Counted from the stretch's first letter, positions 10,048 through 19,155 are shown. The stretch is DNA of 64,000 nucleotides from Janthinobacterium sp. SUN073 (GCF_030397665.1 NZ_JAPUBT010000002.1:405383-469382); one strand, 5' to 3'. The notes: a model not told the origin generated them from the letters alone. A program made the numbers and translations.

Positions 10048-10076
10048 ACTTTAACAGTCAGTTAAGTGATTGCCAA
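10048..10076 (-). promoter_or_regulatory. candidate sigma-70 promoter for the hsd operon with overlapping palindrome
   Basis: On the minus strand TTGGCA (10076-10071, five of six bases of the -35 consensus) is followed after 17 bases by TAAAGT (10053-10048, four of six of the -10 consensus). The palindrome TTAAC-N5-GTTAA (10051-10065) covers the end of the spacer and the -10 element, where a repressor could bind. The hsdR start is about 150 bases downstream. The site was read by eye; no controller gene is present next to it. Confidence 0.4.
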
Positions 10077-10181
10077 TTTTTTCTAATGGATAAGACACTC
10101 CTGCCGGGGCATGTAGGGCCGACTGGCGCAGGAAATGTAATTGTGCCCGGTATGATTTCAGAGAAATTCAAAGGCACGATG

Positions 10182-10226
10182 CAAAAAGGTAGATGGCAAG
10201 AAGGCATTTTCCTTGCTATCTACCTT
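10182..10226 (-). terminator. Rho-independent terminator after the HD-GYP regulator gene
   Basis: Two 15-base arms (10186-10200 and 10212-10226) pair with a single G-T or mismatch position around an 11-base loop. On the minus strand the stem is followed by a run of T (10187-10183). It lies about 70 bases past the stop codon of the minus-strand regulator gene, so it should end the kinase-regulator transcript before hsdR. Confidence 0.75.
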
Positions 10227-10295
10227 CGAAGTTCTACGGACACCGTCTCCGTCAGTTTGGCCGACATTCTCAGGGTATCTGGCGCACTCCCAGCA

Positions 10296-11291
10296 TCACA
10301 CCGGCTCGCGCCACTTGTCCTTGATCTCCAGCATGGCTGGCAGCTGTTCGATGAACAGCGCCAGCAGGGTCGGATCGAAGTGCGTGCCGCTGTCGCGCTG
10401 CATGGTGGCGATGGCTTCTTCGACCGTCCAGGCGCGCTTGTAGGGGCGCTCGCTGGTGAGCGCGTCGAAGACGTCGGCGATGGCGACGATGCGGCCTTCG
10501 TGGGGGATTTCCTCGCCTTGCAAGCCTTGCGGATAGCCGCTGCCATCCCATTTCTCGTGGTGCGTCAGGGCGATGATGCGCGCCATTTTCAGCAGGCCTC
10601 CCGCATGCTCGCCGATGATGGCCGCGCCGATTTCCGCATGGCGGCGCATGACGCTCCATTCGTCCGCATCGAGCTTGCCCGGCTTTTGCAGGATGGCGTC
10701 GGGGATGCCGATCTTGCCCACGTCGTGCATGGGCGCCGCATTCAATAAATCTTCCGCCCTGGCCGCGCTGTAGCCGGCCGCCAGCGCCAACTGGCGCGCG
10801 TAATAGCTCATGCGGATGACGTGCATGCCCGTCTCGTTGTCCTTGTATTCGGCGGCCTGGCCCAGGGTCTGGATCACCTGCAGGCGCGAGCGGCGCAATT
10901 CCTCGGCATCGACCAGCGACAAATGCGTGCGCACGCGGGCGCGCACGATGGACGGGCTGACGGGCTTGGTGATGTAGTCGACGGCGCCGGCGTCAAAGCC
11001 GTCCGCCTCGTCCTTCACGTCGCACAGGGCTGTGACGAAGATCACGGGGATGGACGCGGTGGCCGGCATGGCTTTCAGCTGGCGGCACACTTCGTAGCCC
11101 GTCATGGCGGGCATCATGATGTCGAGCAGGATCAGTTCGACGGGATTGTTCTGCGCCAGTTCCAGCGCCTTCTCGCCATCCTTGGCATACAGCAGGCGAT
11201 AATCATCCTGCAAAATTTGCCGCAGCACCTGCAGATTCGTCGCTTCGTCGTCCACCAGCAGCAGGATCGGTTTGTCTTCGTGTAAGGTCAT
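10296..11291 (-). CDS. response regulator with HD-GYP domain (probable cyclic-di-GMP phosphodiesterase)
   Basis: This 331-residue RpfG-like protein has a receiver domain at 8-122 with phospho-acceptor Asp57 (LLDIMMP) and the conserved Lys109 (ITKP). An HD-GYP domain follows at about 140-330, with His189-Asp190 (MHDVGKIGIPD) and the GYP motif at 252-254 (HHEKWDGSGYP). Such domains hydrolyse cyclic-di-GMP, so phosphorylation probably tunes second-messenger breakdown. The ATG at 11291 was chosen because the receiver domain begins just after it; the upstream extension of the open frame overlaps the kinase gene in another frame. It begins 13 bases after the stop of the hybrid kinase, which is its likely partner. 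Confidence 0.92.
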   Translation of the reverse strand: MTLHEDKPILLLVDDEATNLQVLRQILQDDYRLLYAKDGEKALELAQNNPVELILLDIMMPAMTGYEVCRQLKAMPATASIPVIFVTALCDVKDEADGFDAGAVDYITKPVSPSIVRARVRTHLSLVDAEELRRSRLQVIQTLGQAAEYKDNETGMHVIRMSYYARQLALAAGYSAARAEDLLNAAPMHDVGKIGIPDAILQKPGKLDADEWSVMRRHAEIGAAIIGEHAGGLLKMARIIALTHHEKWDGSGYPQGLQGEEIPHEGRIVAIADVFDALTSERPYKRAWTVEEAIATMQRDSGTHFDPTLLALFIEQLPAMLEIKDKWREPV

Positions 11292-11304
11292 CGTTAGCCC
11301 AATA

Positions 11305-14300
11305 TCAGGAAAGGTCGGCCGGCGCGGGAGCCTCAAGCCACGCCAGCAACTGGCGCAGCACGTCCGCGGCGCGCGCAAATTCAAAATCGTCGATGGCGCT
11401 GGCCAGCGCCTGCAGGCGCTGCTGCTGGCCGTGCGGCGCCAGCATGGCGGCGATCCGCGCCATCAGGGCGTCGTCCAGCTGTCCGCCGTCCAGGCTGACG
11501 ATGGCTTGCCGCAGCAAGGCGCCAGCGGCGGATGCATCGAGGGGTGCGGCGGCATCAGGCGTTGCATTGGCATGCGCCGGGGTCGCCATCGCACCCTCCT
11601 CCAGCTCGCCGGCGAGCGCCATGAAGGCGGCCGCCAGTTGTACCAGCAATTCGGTGGCCGGCAACTGGCGCGCGATGGCTTGCTCGATGCGTCCCAGCAG
11701 ACTTTCGACCTGCACCAGGCACAGGTTGCCCGCCGCGCCCTTGATACGGTGCAGCAGGTGGCCCGCCACGCTGCCATCGCCACGTTCCAGTTCCGCCGCC
11801 AGCATGGCGGCGCAATCGCCATTGGCCTGCACGAAGCGCGCGATGGCCCGATGCAGGGTCTCGCGACCGCCCCACAGGGCGATGCCGCGCTGCCAGTCCA
11901 CCTGACCTGCGGCCGCACGCGCCGCCGAGCCGGCCGCCGGCGGCGGCATGGCCACGGCGATATCGAGCAGGCGGGCGATTTCCGCCGTCAGCTTGTGCAT
12001 TTCCAGCGGCTTCGAGGCAAAACCGTTCATGCCCGCCGTCTGCGCGGCGCGCCGGTCCTGCTCCAGTACGCTGGCCGTCAGGGCGATGATGGGCGTCGCC
12101 TTCAAGCCCTGTTCGCGCTCGTACACGCGGATCAGGCGTGTCGCTTCCAGGCCATCCATGCGCGGCATCTGCACGTCCATCAGGACGATGTCGAAGCTGC
12201 CACGGCTGAACTCGCGCACGGCGCTCTCGCCATCGCTGGCGGCGATCACCTGGTGGCCGGCAGCGCCCAGGCTGATCTGCAGCAGTTCCACGTTCTGCGG
12301 CACGTCGTCGGCCACCAGGATGCGCAGCGGCGGCAAGGCCACCACGGGCTGTTCGCTGCGGCGCGCCACGGCCTTGCCCGGCGCCAGTGGCAGCAATACA
12401 TGGAACACGCTGCCCACGCCCAGGGTGCTTTCCACCGTGATGGTGCCCCCCATCAGTTCGACCAGCTGCAGCGAAATCGTCGTGCCCAGGCCCGTGCCGC
12501 CAAAGCGGCGACTCATGGAAGAATCGGCTTGCGTAAACGGGGCAAAGATCTTGTCCAGGCGGTCGGCGGGGATGCCGATGCCCGTGTCGTGCACGGCGAT
12601 ATGCACCTGCTCGCCCTGCATGGCGACGGCCACGCGCACGTGGCCCACTTCCGTGAACTTGACGGCGTTGCCGATCAAATTCGTCAGCACCTGCTGCAGC
12701 CGGCGCGCGTCGCCCAGGAAGAACTGGCCCATGCCAGGATCGACGTCGACGTGCAGCACCAGGTCGCGCGCCTGCGCCGTGATGCGCAGGGAGGCCGCCA
12801 CATGGTCGACCAGGTCCGGCAGCGAAAAGTCCACCAGTTCCAGCTCGGTGGCGCCTTTTTCCAGCTTGGCCGTGTCGAGGATGTCGTTGAGCAGCTCGAG
12901 CAGCGAACGGGCCGACTGGCGCACCGTGCCCAGGTGGCGGCGCTGCAGGCTGTCCAGGGCGGTCCCCAGCAGCACTTCCGTAAAGCCGATGATGGCGTTC
13001 ATCGGCGTGCGGATTTCATGGCTCATGTTGGCCAGGAAGCTGGTTTTCGATTCGGCGGCCAGCTCGGCGCGGTCTTTTGCCGCGCGCAGGTTTTCCTGCA
13101 TGGCGCGCCGCTCGCTCACGTCGGTGGCCAGCTTGACCACCTTGAACGGCTTGCCGTCCGCGTTGAAGATCGGGTTGTACGAAGCCTGTATCCACACTTC
13201 CCGGCCATGCTTGTCGATGCGCTTGTACTCGCCCGTATTGAATTCGCCCTGCGCCAGCTGCTGCCAGAACGCGATGTAGTCGGGCGAAGTGACATACGCC
13301 GGTTCGCAGAAGATGCTGTGGTGCAGACCCAGCACGTCTTCGAGCCGGTAGCCGACCAGGTCGAGGAAGTTCTGGTTCGCTTCCAGGATGCGTCCCTGCA
13401 GGTCGAACTCGATGACGGCCGTCGCGCGCGAGATGGCTGTCACCTTGCCTTCGTATTCGGCGTTGCGCAATTCGCTTTCCGTGATGTCGAGGATGACGCC
13501 GTCGATCCAGCGCACCACGCCATCGTTGTCGAGCACGGGGCCGCTGCTTTCGCGCACCCAGCGCTCGCGCCCGTCGCGGTGAATCACGCGGTAGACGTTC
13601 TCGAAGTCGCGCCGTTCGCCGGCCGCCTGCACGCAGGTGTCGTTGACGCGCTGGCGGTCGTCCGGATGCACGAGCTCGAACAGCCTGACCCGCCCTTCGA
13701 TGAAGTCCTGCGGCATCCAGCCCGTCAGGTTGAAGACGGCGTCGCTGATGAAGATCATCTTCCATTCGGGCGCGAAGCTGCAGTGGAAGGACACGCCGGG
13801 GATGTTGCGGATCAGGGTGCGGTACTGGCGCTCGCTGTCCTTCAGCGCCTGCTCCATGCTGCGCGACGAGCGCATGTCCGTGACAAACGCCACGAACAGG
13901 GGCTGGCCCGGCGTGTCGATCTTGCCGATCGCCACGCGCATGGGCAGCACGGCGCCATCCTTGTGGCAGCCATCGAGTTCGCGCCCGCTGTCGAGGATGC
14001 GCGAGGCGCCCGTTTCCAGGTAGTCGCGCAAATAGCCCTCGTACGCGGCCGCATCGGCTGCTTGCAGCAGCACGCTGGCGTCGCGCCCCACGATCTGCGC
14101 TTCGGACCAGCCAAACAGGCTTTCCGCGGCGGGATTGAAGGAGCGCACTTTGCCCTGGCCATCGATGGTGATCAGGCCATCGGCCGCCGTATCGACGATG
14201 GCGCGCAGGCGCGACTCGCTGGCGCTGGCATGGCGCAGCAACTGGCGGTAGCGCAGCAAGCCGTTCGCGGCGGCCACGAAGACGGTCAGGGTGACGGTGA

Positions 14301-15018
14301 TCAGGGCCACGGCCAGGGCCACGAACGAGGCTTGCACCGTGATCGTGTTCTCGCCTGCCGTGGGCGTGCCGGAAAAGCGCGCCGCCAGCATGCCCGTGTA
14401 ATGCATGCCTGAAATGGCCAGGCCCATCACCACGCTGCTGACCAGCAGCGCCGTCAGCGGACTGAGGCGCTGGCGCATGGCGCTCAGGCCGAAGCGTATC
14501 CACAGCGCCAGCATGGCCATGGTGACGGCCACCAGCAGCGACAAGGCAAACAGCCACGGCTGGTAGTGCAGGGTCAGCGAAGTTTGCATGGCGGCCATGC
14601 CGCTGTAATGCATGGAGCCGATGCCCAGCCCCACCAGCACGCCGCCCACCACCAGTTGGCGCCAGCTGATGCGCGGACGCGCCAGCAAGTGCAACGCCAC
14701 CCACGACGCGGCCACGCCGGGCAGCATCGACAGTAGCGTCAGACCGGGTTCGAAGGACACGCGCGTGCAGATATCAAAAGCCAGCATGCCGATGAAGTGC
14801 ATCGACCAGATGCCGCCGCCCAGCGCGATGGCGCCCGTGATGATGGCCGTCTGGCGCTGGAAGCCCCGCTCGCTGCTGCGCGCCATGCCGGCGATCTGCA
14901 GGGCCATGAACGAGGCAAAGATGGCGATGCCGATGGAAAACAATACCAGCCAGGCATCGTGCGTGCCGTAGATATACGGCACGGTATCGGTCGATACGGC
15001 AAAGATGGAACTCAGCAT
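11305..15018 (-). CDS. MHYT-PAS hybrid sensor histidine kinase with receiver and HPt domains
   Basis: This is a 1237-residue membrane kinase. The N-terminus has seven predicted membrane segments with three MHYT-type motifs (SMHFIGM at 72, SMHYSGM at 135, GMHYTGM at 204), a domain proposed to sense diatomic gases through a bound metal. PAS domains follow at about 265-385, 395-515 and 525-640. The transmitter has the HisKA motif NMSHEIRTP with His667, then the ATPase boxes (DTGIGIP, FGGTGLG). A receiver domain has Asp948 (VLMDVQMP), and a C-terminal HPt domain has His1089 (LLHRIKG). The phosphate would thus pass His-Asp-His to a separate regulator, probably the HD-GYP protein encoded 13 bases downstream. 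The ATG at 15018 fits the usual start just before the first membrane helix; no clear ribosome-binding site is visible. Confidence 0.93.
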   Translation of the reverse strand: MLSSIFAVSTDTVPYIYGTHDAWLVLFSIGIAIFASFMALQIAGMARSSERGFQRQTAIITGAIALGGGIWSMHFIGMLAFDICTRVSFEPGLTLLSMLPGVAASWVALHLLARPRISWRQLVVGGVLVGLGIGSMHYSGMAAMQTSLTLHYQPWLFALSLLVAVTMAMLALWIRFGLSAMRQRLSPLTALLVSSVVMGLAISGMHYTGMLAARFSGTPTAGENTITVQASFVALAVALITVTLTVFVAAANGLLRYRQLLRHASASESRLRAIVDTAADGLITIDGQGKVRSFNPAAESLFGWSEAQIVGRDASVLLQAADAAAYEGYLRDYLETGASRILDSGRELDGCHKDGAVLPMRVAIGKIDTPGQPLFVAFVTDMRSSRSMEQALKDSERQYRTLIRNIPGVSFHCSFAPEWKMIFISDAVFNLTGWMPQDFIEGRVRLFELVHPDDRQRVNDTCVQAAGERRDFENVYRVIHRDGRERWVRESSGPVLDNDGVVRWIDGVILDITESELRNAEYEGKVTAISRATAVIEFDLQGRILEANQNFLDLVGYRLEDVLGLHHSIFCEPAYVTSPDYIAFWQQLAQGEFNTGEYKRIDKHGREVWIQASYNPIFNADGKPFKVVKLATDVSERRAMQENLRAAKDRAELAAESKTSFLANMSHEIRTPMNAIIGFTEVLLGTALDSLQRRHLGTVRQSARSLLELLNDILDTAKLEKGATELELVDFSLPDLVDHVAASLRITAQARDLVLHVDVDPGMGQFFLGDARRLQQVLTNLIGNAVKFTEVGHVRVAVAMQGEQVHIAVHDTGIGIPADRLDKIFAPFTQADSSMSRRFGGTGLGTTISLQLVELMGGTITVESTLGVGSVFHVLLPLAPGKAVARRSEQPVVALPPLRILVADDVPQNVELLQISLGAAGHQVIAASDGESAVREFSRGSFDIVLMDVQMPRMDGLEATRLIRVYEREQGLKATPIIALTASVLEQDRRAAQTAGMNGFASKPLEMHKLTAEIARLLDIAVAMPPPAAGSAARAAAGQVDWQRGIALWGGRETLHRAIARFVQANGDCAAMLAAELERGDGSVAGHLLHRIKGAAGNLCLVQVESLLGRIEQAIARQLPATELLVQLAAAFMALAGELEEGAMATPAHANATPDAAAPLDASAAGALLRQAIVSLDGGQLDDALMARIAAMLAPHGQQQRLQALASAIDDFEFARAADVLRQLLAWLEAPAPADLS

Positions 15019-15374
15019 ACTGTCGTGAACTACATAGAGTGAAACGTGACGTCGCAAAACATGACGGCGCACCGCACGCCGGTGCCAGGCTTTTTGGTAA
15101 AGCGGCAACACAGCGAAAATGACAACGGCAGCAATCGACCAGGGCAAGGCTCGGTCATCACGCCCACGCCTGCCGCGCGGGGGAAAGGTGCCCGTTCAGA
15201 GAGAACAAGCGGAATACGTACGAACTCTGGCGCGGATAGCTGGCCGCCAGCGTGACGATGATTTTTTAGAGAGCCATGAGTATAGTTGCTTTGAGAAAAT
15301 ATTCATAGGACTTCAACAATATCATGGCAAGAAAGGCAATGTTCTGCGGCCCTGATGCGACAGCGGCCCGCCGC
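15019..15374. other. intergenic region upstream of the MHYT kinase
   Basis: No gene is supported in these 356 bases. The open frame of the kinase continues through part of it, but the translated extension is rich in Arg and His and lacks domain character. I see no convincing promoter, operator or terminator. A 7-bp GC-rich inverted repeat overlaps the end of the next gene near 15370-15386 and has no T tract. Confidence 0.6.
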
Positions 15375-16031
15375 TCAGGCGGGCGGCCACTGCGCGCGTA
15401 TCGCGGCAGATGACTGATGGGAGGGACCGGCCCGCACGGCCACGGGAATACCGGCCAGCGTACAACGGCGGCTCAGCTCGTCCTTGATCTGCCGCAACGA
15501 CCAGCGCTGCGGCACGGGCAAATCCAGGCCTACCACGCGGATCAGCGGGCAGTCCTTGAGGGTCGTGTGCAGCAGCAGCTCCACGCGCGCCATCGGCGGC
15601 CCGCCGCGGTAGACATCCACCGGGCCCGCGTAGGTCAGCACCTCGAACGCGCGTATCTGCTGCGGCGCCAGTTGCAGCACCTTGTCATGGCCGGGCAAGC
15701 CCCGCGCCAGCCGGCGCAGCAACAGGCCCGAGTCATTGATCTCGACATGAAAAGACAGATCGGGGCCCGGCAGAAAAAGCACGCCGACGATCCAGGCGGT
15801 CATCGCCGGCAGGCCCAGCAGCACCGCCTCGCCCGCGTACGACACATCACGCCAGACGGCTTGCACGATGAAGGCAAGGAACAAGGCGCAGCCACCCAGC
15901 AGCACGCTGCGCCACAGCACGGGACGCATATTGGCCATCATCGCCGCATGCGAGCTGGTATCGTCGGCCGGCGCAAAGCGTATCCATTCGGCGCGCGCCG
16001 GCTTGCAAGGCCTGGCGGGAATGCCGCTCAC
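15375..16031 (-). CDS. hypothetical membrane protein, translationally coupled to the SseB-like gene
   Basis: This 218-residue protein is not recognised. The probable start is the GTG at 16031, whose last two bases fall in the TGA stop of the preceding gene (GTGA overlap). A later start at the MMANM cluster is possible. After about 40 residues come two hydrophobic segments (around SVLLGGCALFLAFIVQAV and LLGLPAMTAWIVGVLFL). A soluble C-terminal domain of about 130 residues follows, looking like a bacterial PH-type or similar small domain, though I cannot name it. Coupling to the SseB-like gene suggests a joint role. Function unknown. Confidence 0.75.
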   Translation of the reverse strand: MSGIPARPCKPARAEWIRFAPADDTSSHAAMMANMRPVLWRSVLLGGCALFLAFIVQAVWRDVSYAGEAVLLGLPAMTAWIVGVLFLPGPDLSFHVEINDSGLLLRRLARGLPGHDKVLQLAPQQIRAFEVLTYAGPVDVYRGGPPMARVELLLHTTLKDCPLIRVVGLDLPVPQRWSLRQIKDELSRRCTLAGIPVAVRAGPSHQSSAAIRAQWPPA

Positions 16032-16396
16032 GCGTTGGATGCCAGCATGCCGCGGAACCACGCCAGTTGCTCGCGCGTCAGGTAATTGGCGCCATCGCCA
16101 TGCAGGAGGACGATCTCGATCCCGGGCGGAATCGACGCGATCAGCTGCGCGCCCGTGACGGGAATCTTGGGAAACGCGATGCCGGCCAGGAAAGCCGGGT
16201 CTTCCGCCACCGTCACGCACTGGCGCTCCGGGTTCGGCGACGGTACGAGGAACAGGTCGATCCGCTCGCTTTGTCCGCCGATGACGACGTGCAATTGCGC
16301 GGCCAGCAGTTCGGGCAGGATCAGCTCGATGTTATTCTCGGTGCGCGATTGCTGGAAAGCGCTTTTCAGGGGCGTCAGGACAGGCGTGGCGGACAT
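16028..16396 (-). CDS. SseB-family N-terminal-domain protein
   Basis: This small soluble protein of 122 residues has a pattern (SAFQQSRTENNIELILPELL at the start, then a repeated strand-helix core with PNPERQCVTVAEDPAFL and GANYLTREQLAWF) that resembles the SseB domain found in many bacterial proteins of unknown role. There is no type III secretion context here, so a secretion function should not be read into the name. It overlaps the downstream membrane-protein gene by four bases (GTGA), implying a two-gene operon. The call is by general resemblance only. Confidence 0.7.
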   Translation of the reverse strand: MSATPVLTPLKSAFQQSRTENNIELILPELLAAQLHVVIGGQSERIDLFLVPSPNPERQCVTVAEDPAFLAGIAFPKIPVTGAQLIASIPPGIEIVLLHGDGANYLTREQLAWFRGMLASNA

Positions 16397-16471
16397 GGGA
16401 GCAGTGTGAAAGTGAAGACGGCGGCAGTGTAGCAGAGGCGCCCGCCCGGGCGCGCTCCGCTGGCGCCACGG

Positions 16472-18970
16472 CTACAGCTTGTAATTCAAGGACAGCAGCA
16501 CGCTGCGCGGCGCGCCGTAGCGCTCCAGCCCGCCCGACCAGGCATAGCCGAGGCCCTGGTAGTAGCGGCGATCGAGCACGTTGTCGACACTCACGCGCAG
16601 TTGCACCTGCTCGCTCAGGCGGTAGCCGGCCGTCAGCCCGACGATGGCGTAGCCGCCCTGCTGCGTCAGGTAAGCCTTGTCGCGGCGGTAGATCTTGTCC
16701 TGCGCAGTCACGGAGGCGCCCAGGTTCCACCGCGCCAGGCTGCCCCCCAGTTGCACAGTCGTGTACAGCTTGAACAATTGCTTCGGCTCATCGGTGGCGA
16801 TGCGCTGGCCGATATTCGCCGCCACGCTGTCTTTCGTGTACTTGGCCAGCACATAGGTGTAGCCGCCCGCGACCTGCCAGCCCGGCAGAGGCGAACCCGA
16901 CAACTGCAAGTCGACGCCTTCGCTTTTGACCTGCCCGGCCGCGCGGGCGCAATAGATGGCGCCGCCCGTGGGGCAATTGAGCTCGTCGGCCATGGCGCGG
17001 TTATTCTGCTTGATGCGGAACAGGGCGCCGCTGGCATTGAGCCTGCCGCCAAAATATTCTCCCTTGACGCCCACTTCCAGGTTGGTGCCGCTCAACGGCG
17101 GCAAGGTATTGCCCTTGACATCGAGCACGCTTTGCGGCTGGAAGATCTGCGTGCCGCTCGCATACACGGAATGATGCGCGTCCAGGTCGTAGACCAGACC
17201 CGCGTATGGCGTAAACTTGGCGTTTTCCGTCAGGTCGCGGCGCCACGTCGGGTTGGTGGCATACCAGCCCGTGACATCCTGCGCATACCAGCCGAAGCGC
17301 CCGCCCAGCACCATGCGCAGCGGATCGGCCAGGCTGAAGTTGCCGGCCGCATAAATACCCTTCTCATCCGTCTTGCGGCCCCAGTTGTAGGGCTCGAACG
17401 GCGCGCCGCGCATCGGGTAGGCACGGGGATTCCACTGGCGCAGATCGAACACGCGCTTTTCCGCACCTTCCCAGCTCTGGCGCGCGTCCGAATCGTCATG
17501 GCGGTAGCTGGCGCCGACGATGACGTCATGCTGGCGGCCGAACCAGGTGACGGGGCCGCTCAAGCGCCAGTCGGCCACCACTTGTTGCGTATTGTACTTC
17601 CAGCCCGTTTCAGACTGTTCCAGCAGATACGTTTCGCCCTCGACACGGCTGTTGGTGGTATTGCGCGTGCTCGACGAAGCATCGATATGCGTGATGGCGA
17701 AGCGGCTGCGCCAGCCCTGCTCCAGCTGCGTTTCCAGGTCGGCGAAGACGACGTTGTTGTCGCGCTTCTGGAAAGAGTCGGCATTGTTCAGGAAAGTCGA
17801 GCGGGGCAAGTCCATGTGGCGGCCGTCGGGCAAGGTCGGCAAGCCGACGAACACGCCGTCGGTGCGGCTGTGCTGGCGCGAAAAACCGATGCCTGCCGTG
17901 GTCGACGGCGTCAGGTCCGCCTCGACGATCGCATACACGGTGCCATTGGTATTGTTGACCACATCGACAAAGCTGTCGCTGTCGCGCCAGCTGGCCGCCA
18001 CGCGCCCGCGCAGGCCGCCCGAGTCGTTCAGCGCATTGCTGGCGTCCACCGTCAGTTGCCGGTCCTTCCAGCTGCCCAGGTGGGCAGACGCGTTCAGCAA
18101 GGGCGTGGCCGTGGGGCGCTTGCGTATCATGTTGATGCTGCCCGACGGCGCGCCCGCCCCTTCCATCAGCCCGGTGGCGCCGCGCACCACTTCCACGCGG
18201 TCGTACATCAGCATGTCGGCCGAGACATTGCGCTCATTGAAACCCGTCACATCCAGCGGCAAGCCATCGACACTCACGTGGCTCAAGGCAAAACCGCGCG
18301 CAAAATACGTGGTTTCCTGGTCGGACACGCCCTGCGTCTTGCCATACAGGCCGGGCGTGGCGCGCGCCACGTCTTGCAAGGTGGTCAGGTCGAAATCTTC
18401 CATTTGCTGGCGCGAAATCACGCTGACCGTTTGCGGCGTGTGGCGCTGCGACAGGTTCAAGCCCGTGGCCGTCGACAGATTCCTCGACGTATAGAGTCCC
18501 GTGCCTTCCGTGGCGCGGTCGGCCTCGGCGCTGACGACCACGGCGGGCATGCTGTCCAGACCGCCATCGGCCGTACTGCTACTGATTTTACGCAACAAGT
18601 AATTGCCATTGCCGCTTTCAATCACTTCGAGGCCACTGCCTTGCAGCAGTTTTTGCAGGCCGGCGGAGACGCCATGGCGGCCTTGCAAGCCCGGCGTCGC
18701 CAGGCCGTCGAGCACCACGTCCTGGGTGGACAGGTTGACGCCGGCGGCGATGGCAAACGTGGACAGCGCATCGCGCAGGTTGCCGGCGGGGATATGATAG
18801 TCGCGCAGGTTGGCGGCCGGGCTGGACTCGGCGGCCAGCGCCATTTGCGGCAAACCGGCGCCGGCCGCCGCGCCCACGGCGAGGAGCAGGACCAGCGCGG
18901 CGCGCACGGCGCTGGTGGTGGGATGGAGCGTCATGCGTGCTGTTGTCAAGCTGCGGTACTGCAAAGCCAT
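16472..18970 (-). CDS. TonB-dependent siderophore receptor with N-terminal signalling domain
   Basis: This is an 832-residue outer-membrane receptor of the FecA/FpvA type. A signal peptide (ends near ALAAES) precedes an STN signalling domain (YHIPAGNLRDALSTFAIAAGVNLS). Next come the plug (QTVSVISRQQMEDFDL, with the segment MEGAGAPSGSINMIRKRP) and a beta-barrel ending in an aromatic-rich strand (LLSLNYKL). The substrate is presumably a ferric siderophore taken up with TonB energy. The STN domain signals to the FecR-type protein encoded just upstream. The ATG at 18970 has GAAAGGG upstream and gives a normal signal peptide; earlier in-frame starts give an implausible extension. The gene follows fecI- and fecR-like genes, separated by a repeat-bearing gap of 185 bases. 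Confidence 0.95.
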   Translation of the reverse strand: MALQYRSLTTARMTLHPTTSAVRAALVLLLAVGAAAGAGLPQMALAAESSPAANLRDYHIPAGNLRDALSTFAIAAGVNLSTQDVVLDGLATPGLQGRHGVSAGLQKLLQGSGLEVIESGNGNYLLRKISSSTADGGLDSMPAVVVSAEADRATEGTGLYTSRNLSTATGLNLSQRHTPQTVSVISRQQMEDFDLTTLQDVARATPGLYGKTQGVSDQETTYFARGFALSHVSVDGLPLDVTGFNERNVSADMLMYDRVEVVRGATGLMEGAGAPSGSINMIRKRPTATPLLNASAHLGSWKDRQLTVDASNALNDSGGLRGRVAASWRDSDSFVDVVNNTNGTVYAIVEADLTPSTTAGIGFSRQHSRTDGVFVGLPTLPDGRHMDLPRSTFLNNADSFQKRDNNVVFADLETQLEQGWRSRFAITHIDASSSTRNTTNSRVEGETYLLEQSETGWKYNTQQVVADWRLSGPVTWFGRQHDVIVGASYRHDDSDARQSWEGAEKRVFDLRQWNPRAYPMRGAPFEPYNWGRKTDEKGIYAAGNFSLADPLRMVLGGRFGWYAQDVTGWYATNPTWRRDLTENAKFTPYAGLVYDLDAHHSVYASGTQIFQPQSVLDVKGNTLPPLSGTNLEVGVKGEYFGGRLNASGALFRIKQNNRAMADELNCPTGGAIYCARAAGQVKSEGVDLQLSGSPLPGWQVAGGYTYVLAKYTKDSVAANIGQRIATDEPKQLFKLYTTVQLGGSLARWNLGASVTAQDKIYRRDKAYLTQQGGYAIVGLTAGYRLSEQVQLRVSVDNVLDRRYYQGLGYAWSGGLERYGAPRSVLLSLNYKL

Positions 18971-19064
18971 GTGGACCCTTTCGATGGTTCGGATTATTCG
19001 TTCTCTACCTTGTATGACGAAGCAATCCGCAAAAAGGGACAGGCAAGAAGTAAATTGGAGCACG

Positions 19065-19152
19065 TCGGCTTACGCCCTGCGGGCTAAGCCGACCTACCAT
19101 ACCCGACAGGCGTAGGTCGGCTTGGCGTGGCAAGGCCACGCGTAAGCCGACA
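19065..19152. repeat. two REP-like stem-loops sharing GTCGGCTTA/TAAGCCGAC arms
   Basis: Hairpin one pairs GTCGGCTTA (19065-19073) with TAAGCCGAC (19086-19094). Hairpin two has outer arms GTCGGCTT (19117-19124) and AAGCCGAC (19145-19152) and an inner stem GCGTGGC/GCCACGC (19126-19132, 19136-19142). The common arm sequence and the head-to-head arrangement are typical of intergenic REP elements. They lie between the fecR-like gene and the receptor gene and could attenuate or protect the transcript. Confidence 0.7.
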
Positions 19153-19155
19153 ATC

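Larger units (their letters stand above)
9895..10295. other. intergenic region between hsdR and the HD-GYP regulator gene
   Basis: No credible coding sequence is seen in these 400 bases. The region holds a candidate promoter with an overlapping small palindrome for hsdR (10048-10076) and a Rho-independent terminator for the minus-strand regulator gene (10182-10226). The remainder is more AT-rich than the flanking genes and otherwise featureless. Confidence 0.7.

Noticed and set aside
11272-14412. A 1046-codon plus-strand open frame antisense to the hybrid kinase
   Set aside because: It is a shadow of the high-GC kinase gene: the translation is rich in Arg, His, Gln and Ala without domains, while the minus strand has clear MHYT, PAS, kinase and receiver motifs.
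16028-16396. A type III secretion role for the SseB-like protein
   Set aside because: The SseB domain name is historical. No secretion genes are nearby, and the gene is coupled to a small membrane-protein gene.
16438-16453. GCGCCCG/CGGGCGC inverted repeat after the TonB receptor gene
   Set aside because: The stem is perfect, but there is no T run on the minus strand and such GC repeats are common by chance in this genome, so it is not called a terminator.
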